NCBI RefSeq assembly: GCF_038181555.1
Contig: NZ_JBBWUA010000019.1
Location: forward strand, 1-62,700
Reading direction: 5' to 3'
DNA from: Desulfitobacterium sp038181555
GTDB lineage: Bacteria > Bacillota > Desulfitobacteriia > Desulfitobacteriales > Desulfitobacteriaceae
Length of the DNA: 62,700 nucleotides
How positions within the stretch are numbered: the first letter of the stretch is position 1; each line of letters starts with the position of its first letter. A model generated the notes under the pieces. It ran no database searches, was not told the DNA's origin, and saw only the letters and a list, made by a program, of their open reading frames with translations. A program made the position numbers and the translations under genes. Shown here one piece after another: positions 1 to 8,576 of this stretch.

Positions 1-46
1 ATCGAGTCATAAAAGCTGATAATTTAACATATTTTTGAGCACTTTT

Positions 47-67
47 CTTTCACCCAATGGGTGAAAG
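47..67. repeat. Perfect hairpin downstream of fliL
   Basis: A 9-bp inverted repeat (CTTTCACCC and GGGTGAAAG) with a 3-base loop lies about 40 bases after the fliL stop. No T run follows on the minus strand, so it is not a standard intrinsic terminator. It may be an mRNA 3' stabiliser or a processing site. The next gene on the left is outside the window. Confidence 0.5.
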
Positions 68-105
68 CTGAATTTCGAAGGAACGCATATTTATCAAGGC
101 TTTGA

Positions 106-555
106 TTATGCTTTTTGAAGTACTGACGTAGAATCTAGGTGATAAACAAAGGATAAGAAAAAGATGCTCTGCACTTGATTGCCCGTGACTTCATTTAATT
201 GGGTCACGAGTTCGCTCTTCAGGTCCTCGCGCACCTCAGGTTGCATATCCTGTAAGGACTTGCTGGAAAGCACGGTATTAATGCGATCCCTGATAAAGGC
301 ATCCTTGGCCAAAATCGGCTCTTCCGATTTTGCATTCATACCTTCGATAGCAATAGTCGTCTTCAAAAAAGCCCCGCCGCGGAGATTCACAGTAAACTCC
401 CCGATAGGTATCACTGGACCTTCCTTCATCTCTACCACTTGTTGAGTGGGGCCTTCATCAAAAAATATCTTTTGGACCCCTATGGTTCCTATAACTCCTA
501 TCGTTGAGCCTAGGAATCCCGCCAGGAAAAGTGTAATCAGTGTTCGCTGGTTCAT
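106..555 (-). CDS. fliL: Flagellar basal body-associated protein FliL
   Basis: Single-pass inner-membrane protein that sits around the stator at the basal body and supports torque generation. The N-terminus MNQRTLITLFLAGFLG starts a membrane anchor (about residues 4-27), followed by a periplasmic domain ending in a FliL-like IFFLSFVYH strand. Length is 149 aa, normal for the family. I place the start at the ATG at 555 rather than the longer frame to 594: this ATG follows AAGGGGAG and overlaps the flbD stop as ATGA, indicating translational coupling. It is the last gene of this operon inside the window; fliM would be expected next, to the left. Confidence 0.9.
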   Translation of the reverse strand: MNQRTLITLFLAGFLGSTIGVIGTIGVQKIFFDEGPTQQVVEMKEGPVIPIGEFTVNLRGGAFLKTTIAIEGMNAKSEEPILAKDAFIRDRINTVLSSKSLQDMQPEVREDLKSELVTQLNEVTGNQVQSIFFLSFVYHLDSTSVLQKA

Positions 556-764
556 TCTTTTGGTATCTCCCCTTCCCGAAATAGCGGATGACAAAATCTC
601 TTATATTCCGCAACTTTGCGAATCAGTTCATCAGTAGATTCAACAACCACATATTTATTTCCTCCCGTTAAGGTAATAACCGTATCCGGGGTTGCTTCCA
701 TAGTTTCGATAAGATCCGAATTAATAACTAGCTTTTTACCATTAAGGCGCGTGACTTCAATCAT
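552..764 (-). CDS. flbD: FlbD/SwrD family flagellar protein
   Basis: Small 70-aa protein of the FlbD family (SwrD/YlzI in Bacillus), which raises flagellar motor power in B. subtilis. The frame starts MIEVTRLNGK and continues with the family pattern of IETMEATPDTVITLTGG and a VVVES strand. Its start overlaps the fliJ stop by four bases and its stop overlaps the fliL start by four bases, so the three are coupled. In related genomes fliK, flgD and flgE lie between fliJ and this gene; here there is nothing between them. Confidence 0.9.
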   Translation of the reverse strand: MIEVTRLNGKKLVINSDLIETMEATPDTVITLTGGNKYVVVESTDELIRKVAEYKRFCHPLFREGEIPKE

Positions 765-1204
765 GAGCTGTTCCTCCGTCCAAAAATGATTTGGCCTGCT
801 TCGTCAAGGACGGCTTGCTCACGGCGTTGTTCCTTAAGGTTAAATACTAATCTTTTCTTTTCTTTTAGCTTTTTTAGCTTTTCCCTATCTTGATGAGCTT
901 CCAGAAGCCTTACCCGTTGTCTTTCTACAACACCCTCCTGTTGGAGAGCCTCCTTCTCCCGTTGCCGTAGGAGTTCCAGTTGCTTCTGCGTAAAGGTCTG
1001 CCACAGCCCCAGATCCTGTGGGGAGCTTTGGCAGGCATCTTTCTGACCTTCTAGGGCAAACTGCCAAACTCGTTCTTGCTCTTGGGAAGCCTCTTGAAGC
1101 TGGAAGAGCTTTTGAGTTTCATGAGCCAAACGTCTTTGCTGCTCTTCGAGGCTACGTTTAGAAAGACTTAAGGCTGCTTCGAGACGGAATTTGAATCTGG
1201 GCAC
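761..1204 (-). CDS. fliJ: Flagellar export protein FliJ
   Basis: Soluble component of the flagellar type III export apparatus; it forms a coiled coil that links the FliI ATPase ring to the export gate. The 147-aa product begins MPRFKFRLEAAL, typical of FliJ, and is then almost wholly charged helix rich in Glu, Gln, Lys and Arg with a heptad look (about residues 10-130). The length matches the family. It follows fliI after 27 bases and its TGA overlaps the flbD ATG. Sequence conservation in FliJ is weak, so the call rests on the N-terminus, the coiled coil and the position. Confidence 0.88.
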   Translation of the reverse strand: MPRFKFRLEAALSLSKRSLEEQQRRLAHETQKLFQLQEASQEQERVWQFALEGQKDACQSSPQDLGLWQTFTQKQLELLRQREKEALQQEGVVERQRVRLLEAHQDREKLKKLKEKKRLVFNLKEQRREQAVLDEAGQIIFGRRNSS

Positions 1205-1231
1205 TCAGGTACCCTCCTTTTCTGCAAGTCA

Positions 1232-2533
1232 TCACTGCAAAGCCAACTTGAGCTGTTCAATCATTTCGTCGAAGGTGGCCATCTCTTCTACATCTTGGCG
1301 GAGGAAGCGATTGATACCTTCGATATGTTGGATAGCGTCATCAATGCGAGGATTGCTCCCGGTCACGTAGGCTCCGATGTCGATCAAATCTTTGGCGTCA
1401 TTGTAGACGGCCAGATGCTCCCGGAGTTTTCCAGCAAGGTCTTTATGCTCTGGTGAAACAATATCATTCATCACCCGGCTGACGGATTGTAGAGTGTCTA
1501 TGGCCGGATAATGGTTTTGCATCGCTAATTCTCGGGTTAAGACAATGTGTCCATCGAGGATCCCTCGGACAGAGTCGGCGATGGGTTCGTTGTGATCATC
1601 CCCATCCACAAGTACTGTGTAGATTCCTGTGATACTGCCACGCTCGCTCATCCCCGAGCGTTCCAATAGCTTGGGTAAGAGCGCAAAAACCGATGGTGGG
1701 TAGCCACGAGTTGCCGGTGGTTCACCGGTGGTTAGCCCCACTTCCCGTTGAGCCATGGCGAAACGCGTCACGGAATCCATCATTAAGAGTACGTCCTGCC
1801 CTTGATCACGAAAGTATTCGGCGATGGCAGTCGCGGTGAAGGCTGCTTTTAAGCGTACCAAAGCCGGTTGATCTGAGGTCGCTACCACCAGCACCGAACG
1901 CTCTAAGCCTGCTTCGCCCAGATCCTTCTCGATAAAGTCGCGAAGCTCCCGGCCACGTTCCCCAACCAGAGCAATTACATTCACACTGGCGGTAGTATTT
2001 CGAGCCATCATCCCCAGTAAGGTGCTTTTTCCAACTCCGGACCCGGCAAAAATCCCTAACCTCTGTCCTCTACCGAGGGTCAAAAGACCATCTACTGTTC
2101 TCACCCCTACGCTTAGATAGTCACGGATGCGGGGGCGCTGAAAAGCATTGGGTGGAGCATTTTGCAAAGGATAATCTCGGTTGGTAAATAAGGGTCGACC
2201 GTCCAAGGGCTGTCCGAGACCATCAATGATGCGGCCAAGAAGTGCCGACCCGACCCCGACTTTAAGCTTATGCTGTTGAGGGACGACTCGATCACCTGGA
2301 GAAATTCCCTCCAGCTCGGCCAAGGGCATCAGCAAGGTCGTAGAATTGCGAAATCCCACCACCTCAGCCGGAATTTCTTGGCCGTGCTGGGTATGGATCT
2401 TGCAGTATTCTCCCACACTTGCTCGAGGACCATCGGATTCAATCATGAGTCCAACGATTTTAGCCACTCGACCATGTGATACAATCAAATCCAAATCGCC
2501 AATCTTGTCAACCAGGTTAGGCCAATCGGTCAT
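1232..2533 (-). CDS. fliI: Flagellum-specific ATPase FliI
   Basis: ATPase of the flagellar type III export apparatus; it unloads chaperones and unfolds substrates at the base of the basal body. The 433-aa protein has the F1-beta-like layout: an N-terminal beta-barrel (about 1-90), Walker A GSGVGKST at residues 164-171, Walker B region VLLMMDS near 247-253, and the export-ATPase signature segment PSVFALLPKLLERSG near 278. Its start overlaps the end of fliH by 17 bases. No unusual features; length is normal. Confidence 0.97.
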   Translation of the reverse strand: MTDWPNLVDKIGDLDLIVSHGRVAKIVGLMIESDGPRASVGEYCKIHTQHGQEIPAEVVGFRNSTTLLMPLAELEGISPGDRVVPQQHKLKVGVGSALLGRIIDGLGQPLDGRPLFTNRDYPLQNAPPNAFQRPRIRDYLSVGVRTVDGLLTLGRGQRLGIFAGSGVGKSTLLGMMARNTTASVNVIALVGERGRELRDFIEKDLGEAGLERSVLVVATSDQPALVRLKAAFTATAIAEYFRDQGQDVLLMMDSVTRFAMAQREVGLTTGEPPATRGYPPSVFALLPKLLERSGMSERGSITGIYTVLVDGDDHNEPIADSVRGILDGHIVLTRELAMQNHYPAIDTLQSVSRVMNDIVSPEHKDLAGKLREHLAVYNDAKDLIDIGAYVTGSNPRIDDAIQHIEGINRFLRQDVEEMATFDEMIEQLKLALQ

Positions 2534-3407
2534 GCCTGAGCTCCTCTCTTAGGAGTTGTTCACAGCGATCTAGCTGTGCCTCCACACGAGCATCAAAAAT
2601 ACCTTCCGAGCATTCGAGGAAACAATCCCCGGCGGCCAGGGTTTGGTCTTCTAACAAGGGGATACTAATATCTTCTGCTGATTGAGTAAGCCATGCGTAG
2701 TCTGCCAAGGAAACATGAAGCTTCCATCCCTCGCGCTCTTCAGGGAGTAAGGATAGGGCACGAATTCGTTGTAATAAGTACTCGGGATGCGCTTGGATTT
2801 GGACCCTCAGAATCCGCTCCGCAACCCTCAAGGCTAGCTGAAGCATAGTTTCATCCACTTTACTCCATTCCTCTTGGGCAGCCTTTTGAGCAAGGCCAAG
2901 AATCTTTTGGGCTTCGGACTTGATTAACTCAGCTTCACTTGTCCCCTGAACTCTGCCTTCCTCTAGTCCTTGAGCTAAACCTTGGGCATGTCCTTCTTGG
3001 TACGCTTCTTGGGAGACTTCCTCATGAAGCTTTTTAGCAAAATCTTCTGCTTCAACACGAGCTTTTTCTAGGAGATCAGCAGCTTCCTTTTTAGCTTGCT
3101 CTAGAGCTAACAAGGCCTCAGCATGCTTTTGTTCAGCCTCAGCGATGATTTTCTCGGCTTGCGCCTGAGCCTCTTGAAGTTGACGGTTTGCACCCTCTTC
3201 AATTTCTTCAGTTTGCTCAACTTCTTCAACCCTATTGATCGATAGAGGCTGAAAGTGTTCTTCTTGGGTAAAGCTATTTTTTTGGTTCTTGAGTAGGGAT
3301 AGATTCTTACCTAGTAATTGCAATTCCTCAGTTTGTTCAACCACACAGGGGTCACTGAATGCTACGGCATTGCATTTAACCACTCGAGCCCTAATATATG
3401 ATCTCAT
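2517..3407 (-). CDS. fliH: Flagellar assembly protein FliH
   Basis: Stator-like regulator of FliI in flagellar export. The product (296 aa from the chosen start) has a long Ala/Glu/Lys-rich coiled coil (about residues 70-170) with glycine-spaced turns (EGHAQGLAQGLEEGRVQG) typical of FliH, then a C-terminal globular domain related to V-ATPase subunit E. I choose the ATG at 3407, which has a GAGGTGG ribosome site six bases upstream and overlaps fliG by 17 bases. The longer frame to 3437 has no such site. Confidence 0.92.
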   Translation of the reverse strand: MRSYIRARVVKCNAVAFSDPCVVEQTEELQLLGKNLSLLKNQKNSFTQEEHFQPLSINRVEEVEQTEEIEEGANRQLQEAQAQAEKIIAEAEQKHAEALLALEQAKKEAADLLEKARVEAEDFAKKLHEEVSQEAYQEGHAQGLAQGLEEGRVQGTSEAELIKSEAQKILGLAQKAAQEEWSKVDETMLQLALRVAERILRVQIQAHPEYLLQRIRALSLLPEEREGWKLHVSLADYAWLTQSAEDISIPLLEDQTLAAGDCFLECSEGIFDARVEAQLDRCEQLLREELRHDRLA

Positions 3408-4395
3408 CACTGCCACCTCTCGAAATGACGATTGCACCAGTTTCTTCCAGTCGACGAATTACTTTAACAATACGTTGCTGTGCTTCTTCGACATCTCTCA
3501 AGCGGACAGGCCCCATGAACTCCATATCTTCGCGTAAGTTTTGTGATGCTCGGGCAGACATGTTGGCCATGATTTTTTGAGCCACTTCCGGATTAGAGCC
3601 TTTGAGTGAGAGGGCCATATCCTTCATATCTACTTCACGCAGCACCAGCTGTATGCCTCGGTCATCCAGCATAACGATATCTTCGAAAACAAACATCTGC
3701 CGTTTAACCTGTTCAGCCAATTCCGGATCATCCACTTCTAAGGTCTCCATGACAACTTTTAAGGTGCCTGGATCACTGCGGTTAAGAATATCGACCACAC
3801 TTTGGATGCCTCCAGATGAGGTGTAATCCGCGGGAGCCAAGCTGGAGATTTTTCTTTCTAGTATCTTCTCAATCTCTTTTAAAACATCAGGGCTTGTTCT
3901 ACCCATTAATGCAATCCGTTTCGTCACATCAGCTTGTCGTTCCTGAGGCAAGCTCGAGAGGAGAATAGCCGCTTTATCTGCAGGCAAGTGGGTCATGATT
4001 AAGGCAATAGTTTGAGGATGCTCCCCTTGAATAAAAGAAAGCAATTGTTTTGGGTCAGTACGTCGCACTAGATCAAAGGGGCGCATTTTCAAAGAAGTAG
4101 AAAGACGGGTGATAATCTCAAAAGCCCGTTGTTCACCTAGCGCTCTCTCTAAAACATCCCGTGCGTAATCGATACCCCCCTGAGAAATATAATCATTAGC
4201 CACACACATCTGGTAAAATTCATCGACAACCGCATCCCGCTGTTCCGAAGAAATCTTGCGCACATTAGCCATCTCTAAGGTCAATTGCTCAATCTCCGCC
4301 TCAGTTAAGTGCTGAACGACCTTCGCAGACCGTTCAGACCCTAAGGAAATCATCAATATAGCTGTCTTCTGAATTCCGGTAAGCTGCTGGCTCAT
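3391..4395 (-). CDS. fliG: Flagellar motor switch protein FliG
   Basis: Rotor protein that couples stator conformational change to rotation and sits on the MS ring. The 334-aa protein starts with the FliG N-domain (GIQKTAILMISLGSE), has the middle domain with the EHPQTIALIMTHL segment (EHPQ motif) near residue 125, and ends in the charged torque helix region (REVDMKDMALSLKGS, about 255-270). The length is standard. It is one base away from the fliF stop and overlaps fliH. Confidence 0.97.
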   Translation of the reverse strand: MSQQLTGIQKTAILMISLGSERSAKVVQHLTEAEIEQLTLEMANVRKISSEQRDAVVDEFYQMCVANDYISQGGIDYARDVLERALGEQRAFEIITRLSTSLKMRPFDLVRRTDPKQLLSFIQGEHPQTIALIMTHLPADKAAILLSSLPQERQADVTKRIALMGRTSPDVLKEIEKILERKISSLAPADYTSSGGIQSVVDILNRSDPGTLKVVMETLEVDDPELAEQVKRQMFVFEDIVMLDDRGIQLVLREVDMKDMALSLKGSNPEVAQKIMANMSARASQNLREDMEFMGPVRLRDVEEAQQRIVKVIRRLEETGAIVISRGGSDEIIY

Positions 4396-4396
4396 G

Positions 4397-5998
4397 TTAC
4401 TTTTCCTCCGCTAGCCATGTTTTAACAAGACGCGCCACTTCATCGGGATTGCTCTGGGCATAGGTATCCACAGCTTCTTTAATCTTTTGGCGCTCAATTT
4501 CTTCGGCAGTTTTTTGTTTTGACTGTGCAAGCTTAAGCTCGGCTTCCCGCTCAGCCTCCTGTTGGGAAAGCAGAAGCTCTTCAGCTGCCGCTAGTGGCAC
4601 AGGCTGAAGCTCTTGACCGAGGCCCAAAGTTCCTGCGTCTTGCTTGCGTTTGGATCGCATACGGAAAAGAACAAATAAGAAAGCTAGTGCTAATAGGGCA
4701 CCTACTCCCCATTCGATATAAGTACGCATCTGCTCTTTACGGGCTGCTTCTGCCATGGCTTGTTCTTGTTCTAAGGCACCTGTTTTATCAAAAGGTAAAG
4801 CCGCTACCTGAATTTCATCTCCTCGTTCTAGAACGATTCCGGCTGCTGAACCTACGATAGCCTTAATTTGATCTACCTGATCTTCACTTATGGTGTCGGC
4901 ATCCAGCATTACTGAGACAGAAAGACGCTTAATATCCCCTTGATTCTTAACCCGTTGTTCTTGGGTGCTGTCGACCTGGTGGTTAATGGTGTCACTGGTG
5001 CTTTCCGATGTTGAGGTTGCACCCTGTCCATCCGGAGCGATATAACCCGGGACATTTGTATTAACCCCTGGGGCTGTTCCACCCGCAGAAGTATTCGTCG
5101 TGTTCTCCGTTGTATGTGCCTCACTGAGCACTGCACCCGGTCCATGGACCACTGAGTCCGTCTTAACTTCATCGAAATCTAAGGTCGCATTGGCTCGGAC
5201 TACCGTCTTCCCGGGGCTAAACACCTTATCTAACATGCTTTGCACGGATTTGCGAATATTCTCTTCAGTAAGCTGCTTCAACTGAATCTGGGTAGCTGTC
5301 ATTTTTCCTGGTAATTTATCTTCACTTAGCACGTCAGAAAGGACATTCCCATTAGAATCCACGATAGTCACGTTCTCCAGCTTAAGTCCTTCCACTGAAG
5401 CAGATAATAGATTAGCAATCCCTCGAATCTGCTCCTCAGTGATAGGCTCACCTTCCTTAAGGGTAAGAGTAACAGCTGCCGTAGTTTCCTCCTGCTGCTC
5501 TACAAAAAGGGTCGGCTCTGGTATTGCTAAATGCACTCGAGCAGCTTGGACGCTACTTAGGGTCTTTAAAGTTGTCTCGAGCTCAGTTTGTAACCCTAAA
5601 TTATAACGCAATCTGCGGTCAGATTCTGTCTCTCCGACGCGCATCTCGTTAAGGCTTTCACTCCAACTGAATTGACTTCCTTTCGGCAAACCAGAATTGG
5701 CCAGCTCCAGTCGAATCGCTGCTGCCTCTTTTTCAGGGACCAAGATAGAAGAACCATTGTTACCTAATTTGTAATCAGCTTTTAATGCCTTTAATTCAGT
5801 CGTAATCTCTCCGGCCTCTACATCAGACAGTTCCGTAAAGATTGGCACATAATTAGGATTACTTGCCCAATAGAGCAAGGAGATGAGCGCAATAGCAACT
5901 GCCAGAGGAGCGGCGATAGTAACAACCTTTTGTAGGCGAGAGAGTTTGCCCCAAAATGCTTGTACGGATGATTTAATTTCAGCCCACGAAAAATTCAA
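4397..5998 (-). CDS. fliF: Flagellar MS-ring protein FliF
   Basis: Forms the MS ring in the cytoplasmic membrane, the platform on which the rotor and export gate assemble. The 533-aa protein has an N-terminal membrane helix (about 27-47), the secretin-like ring-building motifs (for example NPNYVPIFTELSDVEAGEI), a Thr/Ser/Gly-rich variable stretch about 290-345, a second membrane helix (about 432-447), and a charged cytoplasmic tail for FliG binding. Only one base separates it from fliG. A 93-base gap separates it from fliE, with no terminator visible. Confidence 0.97.
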   Translation of the reverse strand: MNFSWAEIKSSVQAFWGKLSRLQKVVTIAAPLAVAIALISLLYWASNPNYVPIFTELSDVEAGEITTELKALKADYKLGNNGSSILVPEKEAAAIRLELANSGLPKGSQFSWSESLNEMRVGETESDRRLRYNLGLQTELETTLKTLSSVQAARVHLAIPEPTLFVEQQEETTAAVTLTLKEGEPITEEQIRGIANLLSASVEGLKLENVTIVDSNGNVLSDVLSEDKLPGKMTATQIQLKQLTEENIRKSVQSMLDKVFSPGKTVVRANATLDFDEVKTDSVVHGPGAVLSEAHTTENTTNTSAGGTAPGVNTNVPGYIAPDGQGATSTSESTSDTINHQVDSTQEQRVKNQGDIKRLSVSVMLDADTISEDQVDQIKAIVGSAAGIVLERGDEIQVAALPFDKTGALEQEQAMAEAARKEQMRTYIEWGVGALLALAFLFVLFRMRSKRKQDAGTLGLGQELQPVPLAAAEELLLSQQEAEREAELKLAQSKQKTAEEIERQKIKEAVDTYAQSNPDEVARLVKTWLAEEK

Positions 5999-6091
5999 AG
6001 GTATCGCTCCTCTTTCTGTATCTACTCATATTTTTTACAAGATAACCCCTAAAACTGATTCAAGAAACCGTATCTACCTATGTACTCATAA

Positions 6092-6436
6092 TTAAATCTG
6101 CATTCTCATGACTTCATGATAAGCATCCAACACTTTGTTACGCATTTCTACAGTTAAGGATAAGGAAAGACTGGCTTTTTCCATGGCAATGACTGCTGTG
6201 TGGAGGTCTTGGATCTGACCTGTGGCTAGTCCGAAACTAGCTACATCCGCTTCCTTCTGAAGGGCATCGACCTTCTGTAAAGCATCATTCAAGAATTGAC
6301 CAAAATCTGCACCGACTTTGCCTGCTCCCACATCACCTAACTTCTCTTGATTCCCCTGGGTATTTATCCCCTGAATTGAATTCAGATTAGGTGTCAAAAG
6401 CATCGGGTTCAACGGAGCGATTGGATTAATTGCCAT
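6092..6436 (-). CDS. fliE: Flagellar hook-basal body protein FliE
   Basis: Adapter between the MS ring and the proximal rod. The 114-aa frame has a variable N-terminus and the conserved C-terminal helical part (GADFGQFLNDALQKVDALQ, then QDLHTAVIAMEKASLSLSL and EVMRMQI at the very end), which is diagnostic. It is eight bases downstream of flgC and is followed by fliF, the usual order. Confidence 0.95.
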   Translation of the reverse strand: MAINPIAPLNPMLLTPNLNSIQGINTQGNQEKLGDVGAGKVGADFGQFLNDALQKVDALQKEADVASFGLATGQIQDLHTAVIAMEKASLSLSLTVEMRNKVLDAYHEVMRMQI

Positions 6437-6444
6437 TTAATATA

Positions 6445-6972
6445 TTACCTCCCTATTTCCAAAGCTTTGCTCATCATCGACTTAGAAGCATTCATCGCCG
6501 TAACATTCGCTTCATAAGCCCGTGAGGCTGATATCATATCCACCATTTCGGTGACGATATTGACATTAGGTAATCGTACATAACCAGCAGGAAGCCCTGC
6601 TTCGGGAGTCTGGGCTGCATCAGGAGAATCCGGGTTGTACTCCAAACGGAATGCAGCAGGATCTTCTGCAATGGCTTGAACATCCACCCCATTGCCTGTT
6701 TTACCACGGGTGGCAAGTCCTGCTGTTAGGGCTGTGGAATTCACTCGTTTCCCCTGCAAGGCCTGATTTAGCGTTTCAGCAAAGCTAAATTGAGGTTCTC
6801 TCGCTTTAAATACAACGACTTGGCGTTGGTATGGAATAGGGTTCCCCCCTGGAGTAACCTCTCCTGTCCGGGTGGTATTGATATTTGCAATATTATTGGA
6901 TATGACATCAAGGCGCAACCGCTGAGCAGTCAAGCCCGAGGCGCTGGTATCCATTGATCCAAAAATACTCAT
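6445..6972 (-). CDS. flgC: Flagellar basal-body rod protein FlgC
   Basis: Proximal rod subunit. It shows the rod/hook N-terminal signature (SASGLTAQRLRLDVISNNIAN) and the C-terminal helix ending ANVTAMNASKSMMSKALEI. I start it at the ATG at 6972 (MSIFGSMD), which has a near-perfect AAAGGAGGT site, giving 175 aa; the longer frame into cheB is rejected. flgB, which normally precedes flgC, is missing: the upstream neighbour is cheB, with a five-base gap. Confidence 0.95.
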   Translation of the reverse strand: MSIFGSMDTSASGLTAQRLRLDVISNNIANINTTRTGEVTPGGNPIPYQRQVVVFKAREPQFSFAETLNQALQGKRVNSTALTAGLATRGKTGNGVDVQAIAEDPAAFRLEYNPDSPDAAQTPEAGLPAGYVRLPNVNIVTEMVDMISASRAYEANVTAMNASKSMMSKALEIGR

Positions 6973-6977
6973 GGTTG

Positions 6978-8126
6978 TTACCTCCTTTGCACACATTCAA
7001 CTATTGTTCGAGCAATCTCCCCTAAGGGAACAACCCGATTGGCTAATCCCGCATCAACAATCGCTCGCGGCATACCATAAACCACACAGGTCTCTTCAGC
7101 CTCGGCAATGGCGAAGCCCTCTCGTTCTTTAATCTCTTTCATCCCTTTAAGTCCATCATTGCCCATGCCAGTCATGACCACCCCTAAGCTCCCCTTACCT
7201 ACTTCCTTAGCCAAGGATAAAAACATAACATCCACCGAAGGATGGTAAAGGGTGGTTATCGGAGATTCATCACCGATATGGAGATGGAGCTGGGTGCCCC
7301 GTCTCTGAACCTGCATCTGTTTACCGGCAGGGGCAACATAGATAGTTCCAGCCTTTAAAGCCTCACCATGAACTCCTTCGCGGATATGAAGCGGAGACAT
7401 GCCGTTGAGGCGTTGGGCCAAAGGCGCCGTAAAGCCGGGTGGCATATGTTGAGCTACGAGTACGGGAACCGGAAAATTAGCCGGGAGTTGTGTCAAAACA
7501 GCTTGGAGGGCCGAGGGTCCTCCAGTAGAGGTCCCAATCGCTACGATCTCAATCGGGTGCTTAGGCGTGGATTCCCCCCGCTCTAAGGAATGTTTCTTGG
7601 CTATGGTAGCGGAGCCGGGCCGCAGAGCAGGCTCCGGTGCATTTACCGTTGAAGTCGGCCGAGTTCCGGTACCTATTATTGATCGGCTTACCCCTTTTTT
7701 AGCTAATCGATTAGGATCCACTTGGGCTGCCGCTTTGACTTTGTCGATCAGATCCCGAGCCAATGCCTGCACATCTCCGGGTCCACCGGAAGGCTTAGTC
7801 ACCACTTCAAAGGCTCCCGCCTCCAAAGCTTTCAGGCTGGCTTGGGCTCCCTCTGTAGTCAAAGCGCTTAGAATAATAACCGGTGTCGGTTGCCAACGCA
7901 TAATCTCCCCTAGTGCTTGTTGGCCGTCGATGACCGGCATCTCAATATCCATAGTCACCACCTGAGGGCGGAGAGCTTGAAGCTTTTCAATACCTTCGCG
8001 ACCGTCTCTGGCTGTATCTAAGACCTTAATTTCTGGATCTTGGCTTAATATTTTCTGGAGTGTGAGACGCATGAAGGGGGAGTCATCCACAATCAGAACT
8101 GTGATTGGGGAATTAGGCCGATTCAT
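6978..8126 (-). CDS. cheB: Chemotaxis protein-glutamate methylesterase/deamidase CheB
   Basis: Response regulator that removes methyl groups from chemoreceptors and deamidates them during adaptation. The receiver domain (about 8-125) has the acidic pair D14/D15, phospho-acceptor D60 (TMDIEMP) and K111. The methylesterase domain (about 190-380) carries the triad S200 (GTSTGG), H227 (AQHMPP) and D324 (GMGNDG). The two domains are joined by a long Pro/Thr/Ser-rich linker. It overlaps cheW by 14 bases and abuts flgC. Its partner cheR is 34 kb away at 42526. Confidence 0.97.
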   Translation of the reverse strand: MNRPNSPITVLIVDDSPFMRLTLQKILSQDPEIKVLDTARDGREGIEKLQALRPQVVTMDIEMPVIDGQQALGEIMRWQPTPVIILSALTTEGAQASLKALEAGAFEVVTKPSGGPGDVQALARDLIDKVKAAAQVDPNRLAKKGVSRSIIGTGTRPTSTVNAPEPALRPGSATIAKKHSLERGESTPKHPIEIVAIGTSTGGPSALQAVLTQLPANFPVPVLVAQHMPPGFTAPLAQRLNGMSPLHIREGVHGEALKAGTIYVAPAGKQMQVQRRGTQLHLHIGDESPITTLYHPSVDVMFLSLAKEVGKGSLGVVMTGMGNDGLKGMKEIKEREGFAIAEAEETCVVYGMPRAIVDAGLANRVVPLGEIARTIVECVQRR

Positions 8127-8556
8127 GGTTCATCTCACCACCCATGATGTTATCGAGATTGAGAAGTATGAGTAAACGCTCTCCAATCTTGCCCACACCA
8201 CGGATAAAATGAGAATCCATCCCTAAGGCCACTGGCGGTGGTGGTTCAATCGATTCGGCATCCAAACGTAGTACTTCCGTGACTGCATCCACCCGGATAC
8301 CAAAGACTTTATTCTGTACTTGGAGCACAATAATCCGGCTCAAATCACTCTCTTCCACACGCTCCATACCAAAACGAGTGCGCAGACTGACGACAGGAAT
8401 AACATTACCCCGCAGATTAATAACACCTTCTACATAGTCCGGAGCTTTAGGAACCCTTGTAATGGGAGGGATACGGATAATTTCTTGGACAAGCATGATG
8501 TCCACCCCAAATTCCTCAGTGCCGAGACCGAAAGTAACTAATTGTTCTTCTGCCAT
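8113..8556 (-). CDS. cheW: Chemotaxis coupling protein CheW
   Basis: Adapter that couples the CheA kinase to methyl-accepting receptors. It is a single CheW domain of 147 aa with the hallmarks EFGVDIMLVQEIIR, the NLRGNVIPVVSLR turn and the C-terminal LLILLNLDNIM strand. It lies between cheA (20 bases upstream) and cheB (overlapping), so receptor-kinase coupling and adaptation are translated together with the basal body genes. Confidence 0.96.
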   Translation of the reverse strand: MAEEQLVTFGLGTEEFGVDIMLVQEIIRIPPITRVPKAPDYVEGVINLRGNVIPVVSLRTRFGMERVEESDLSRIIVLQVQNKVFGIRVDAVTEVLRLDAESIEPPPPVALGMDSHFIRGVGKIGERLLILLNLDNIMGGEMNHESA

Positions 8557-8576
8557 TTTTTTGCCCTCCTTTTATA

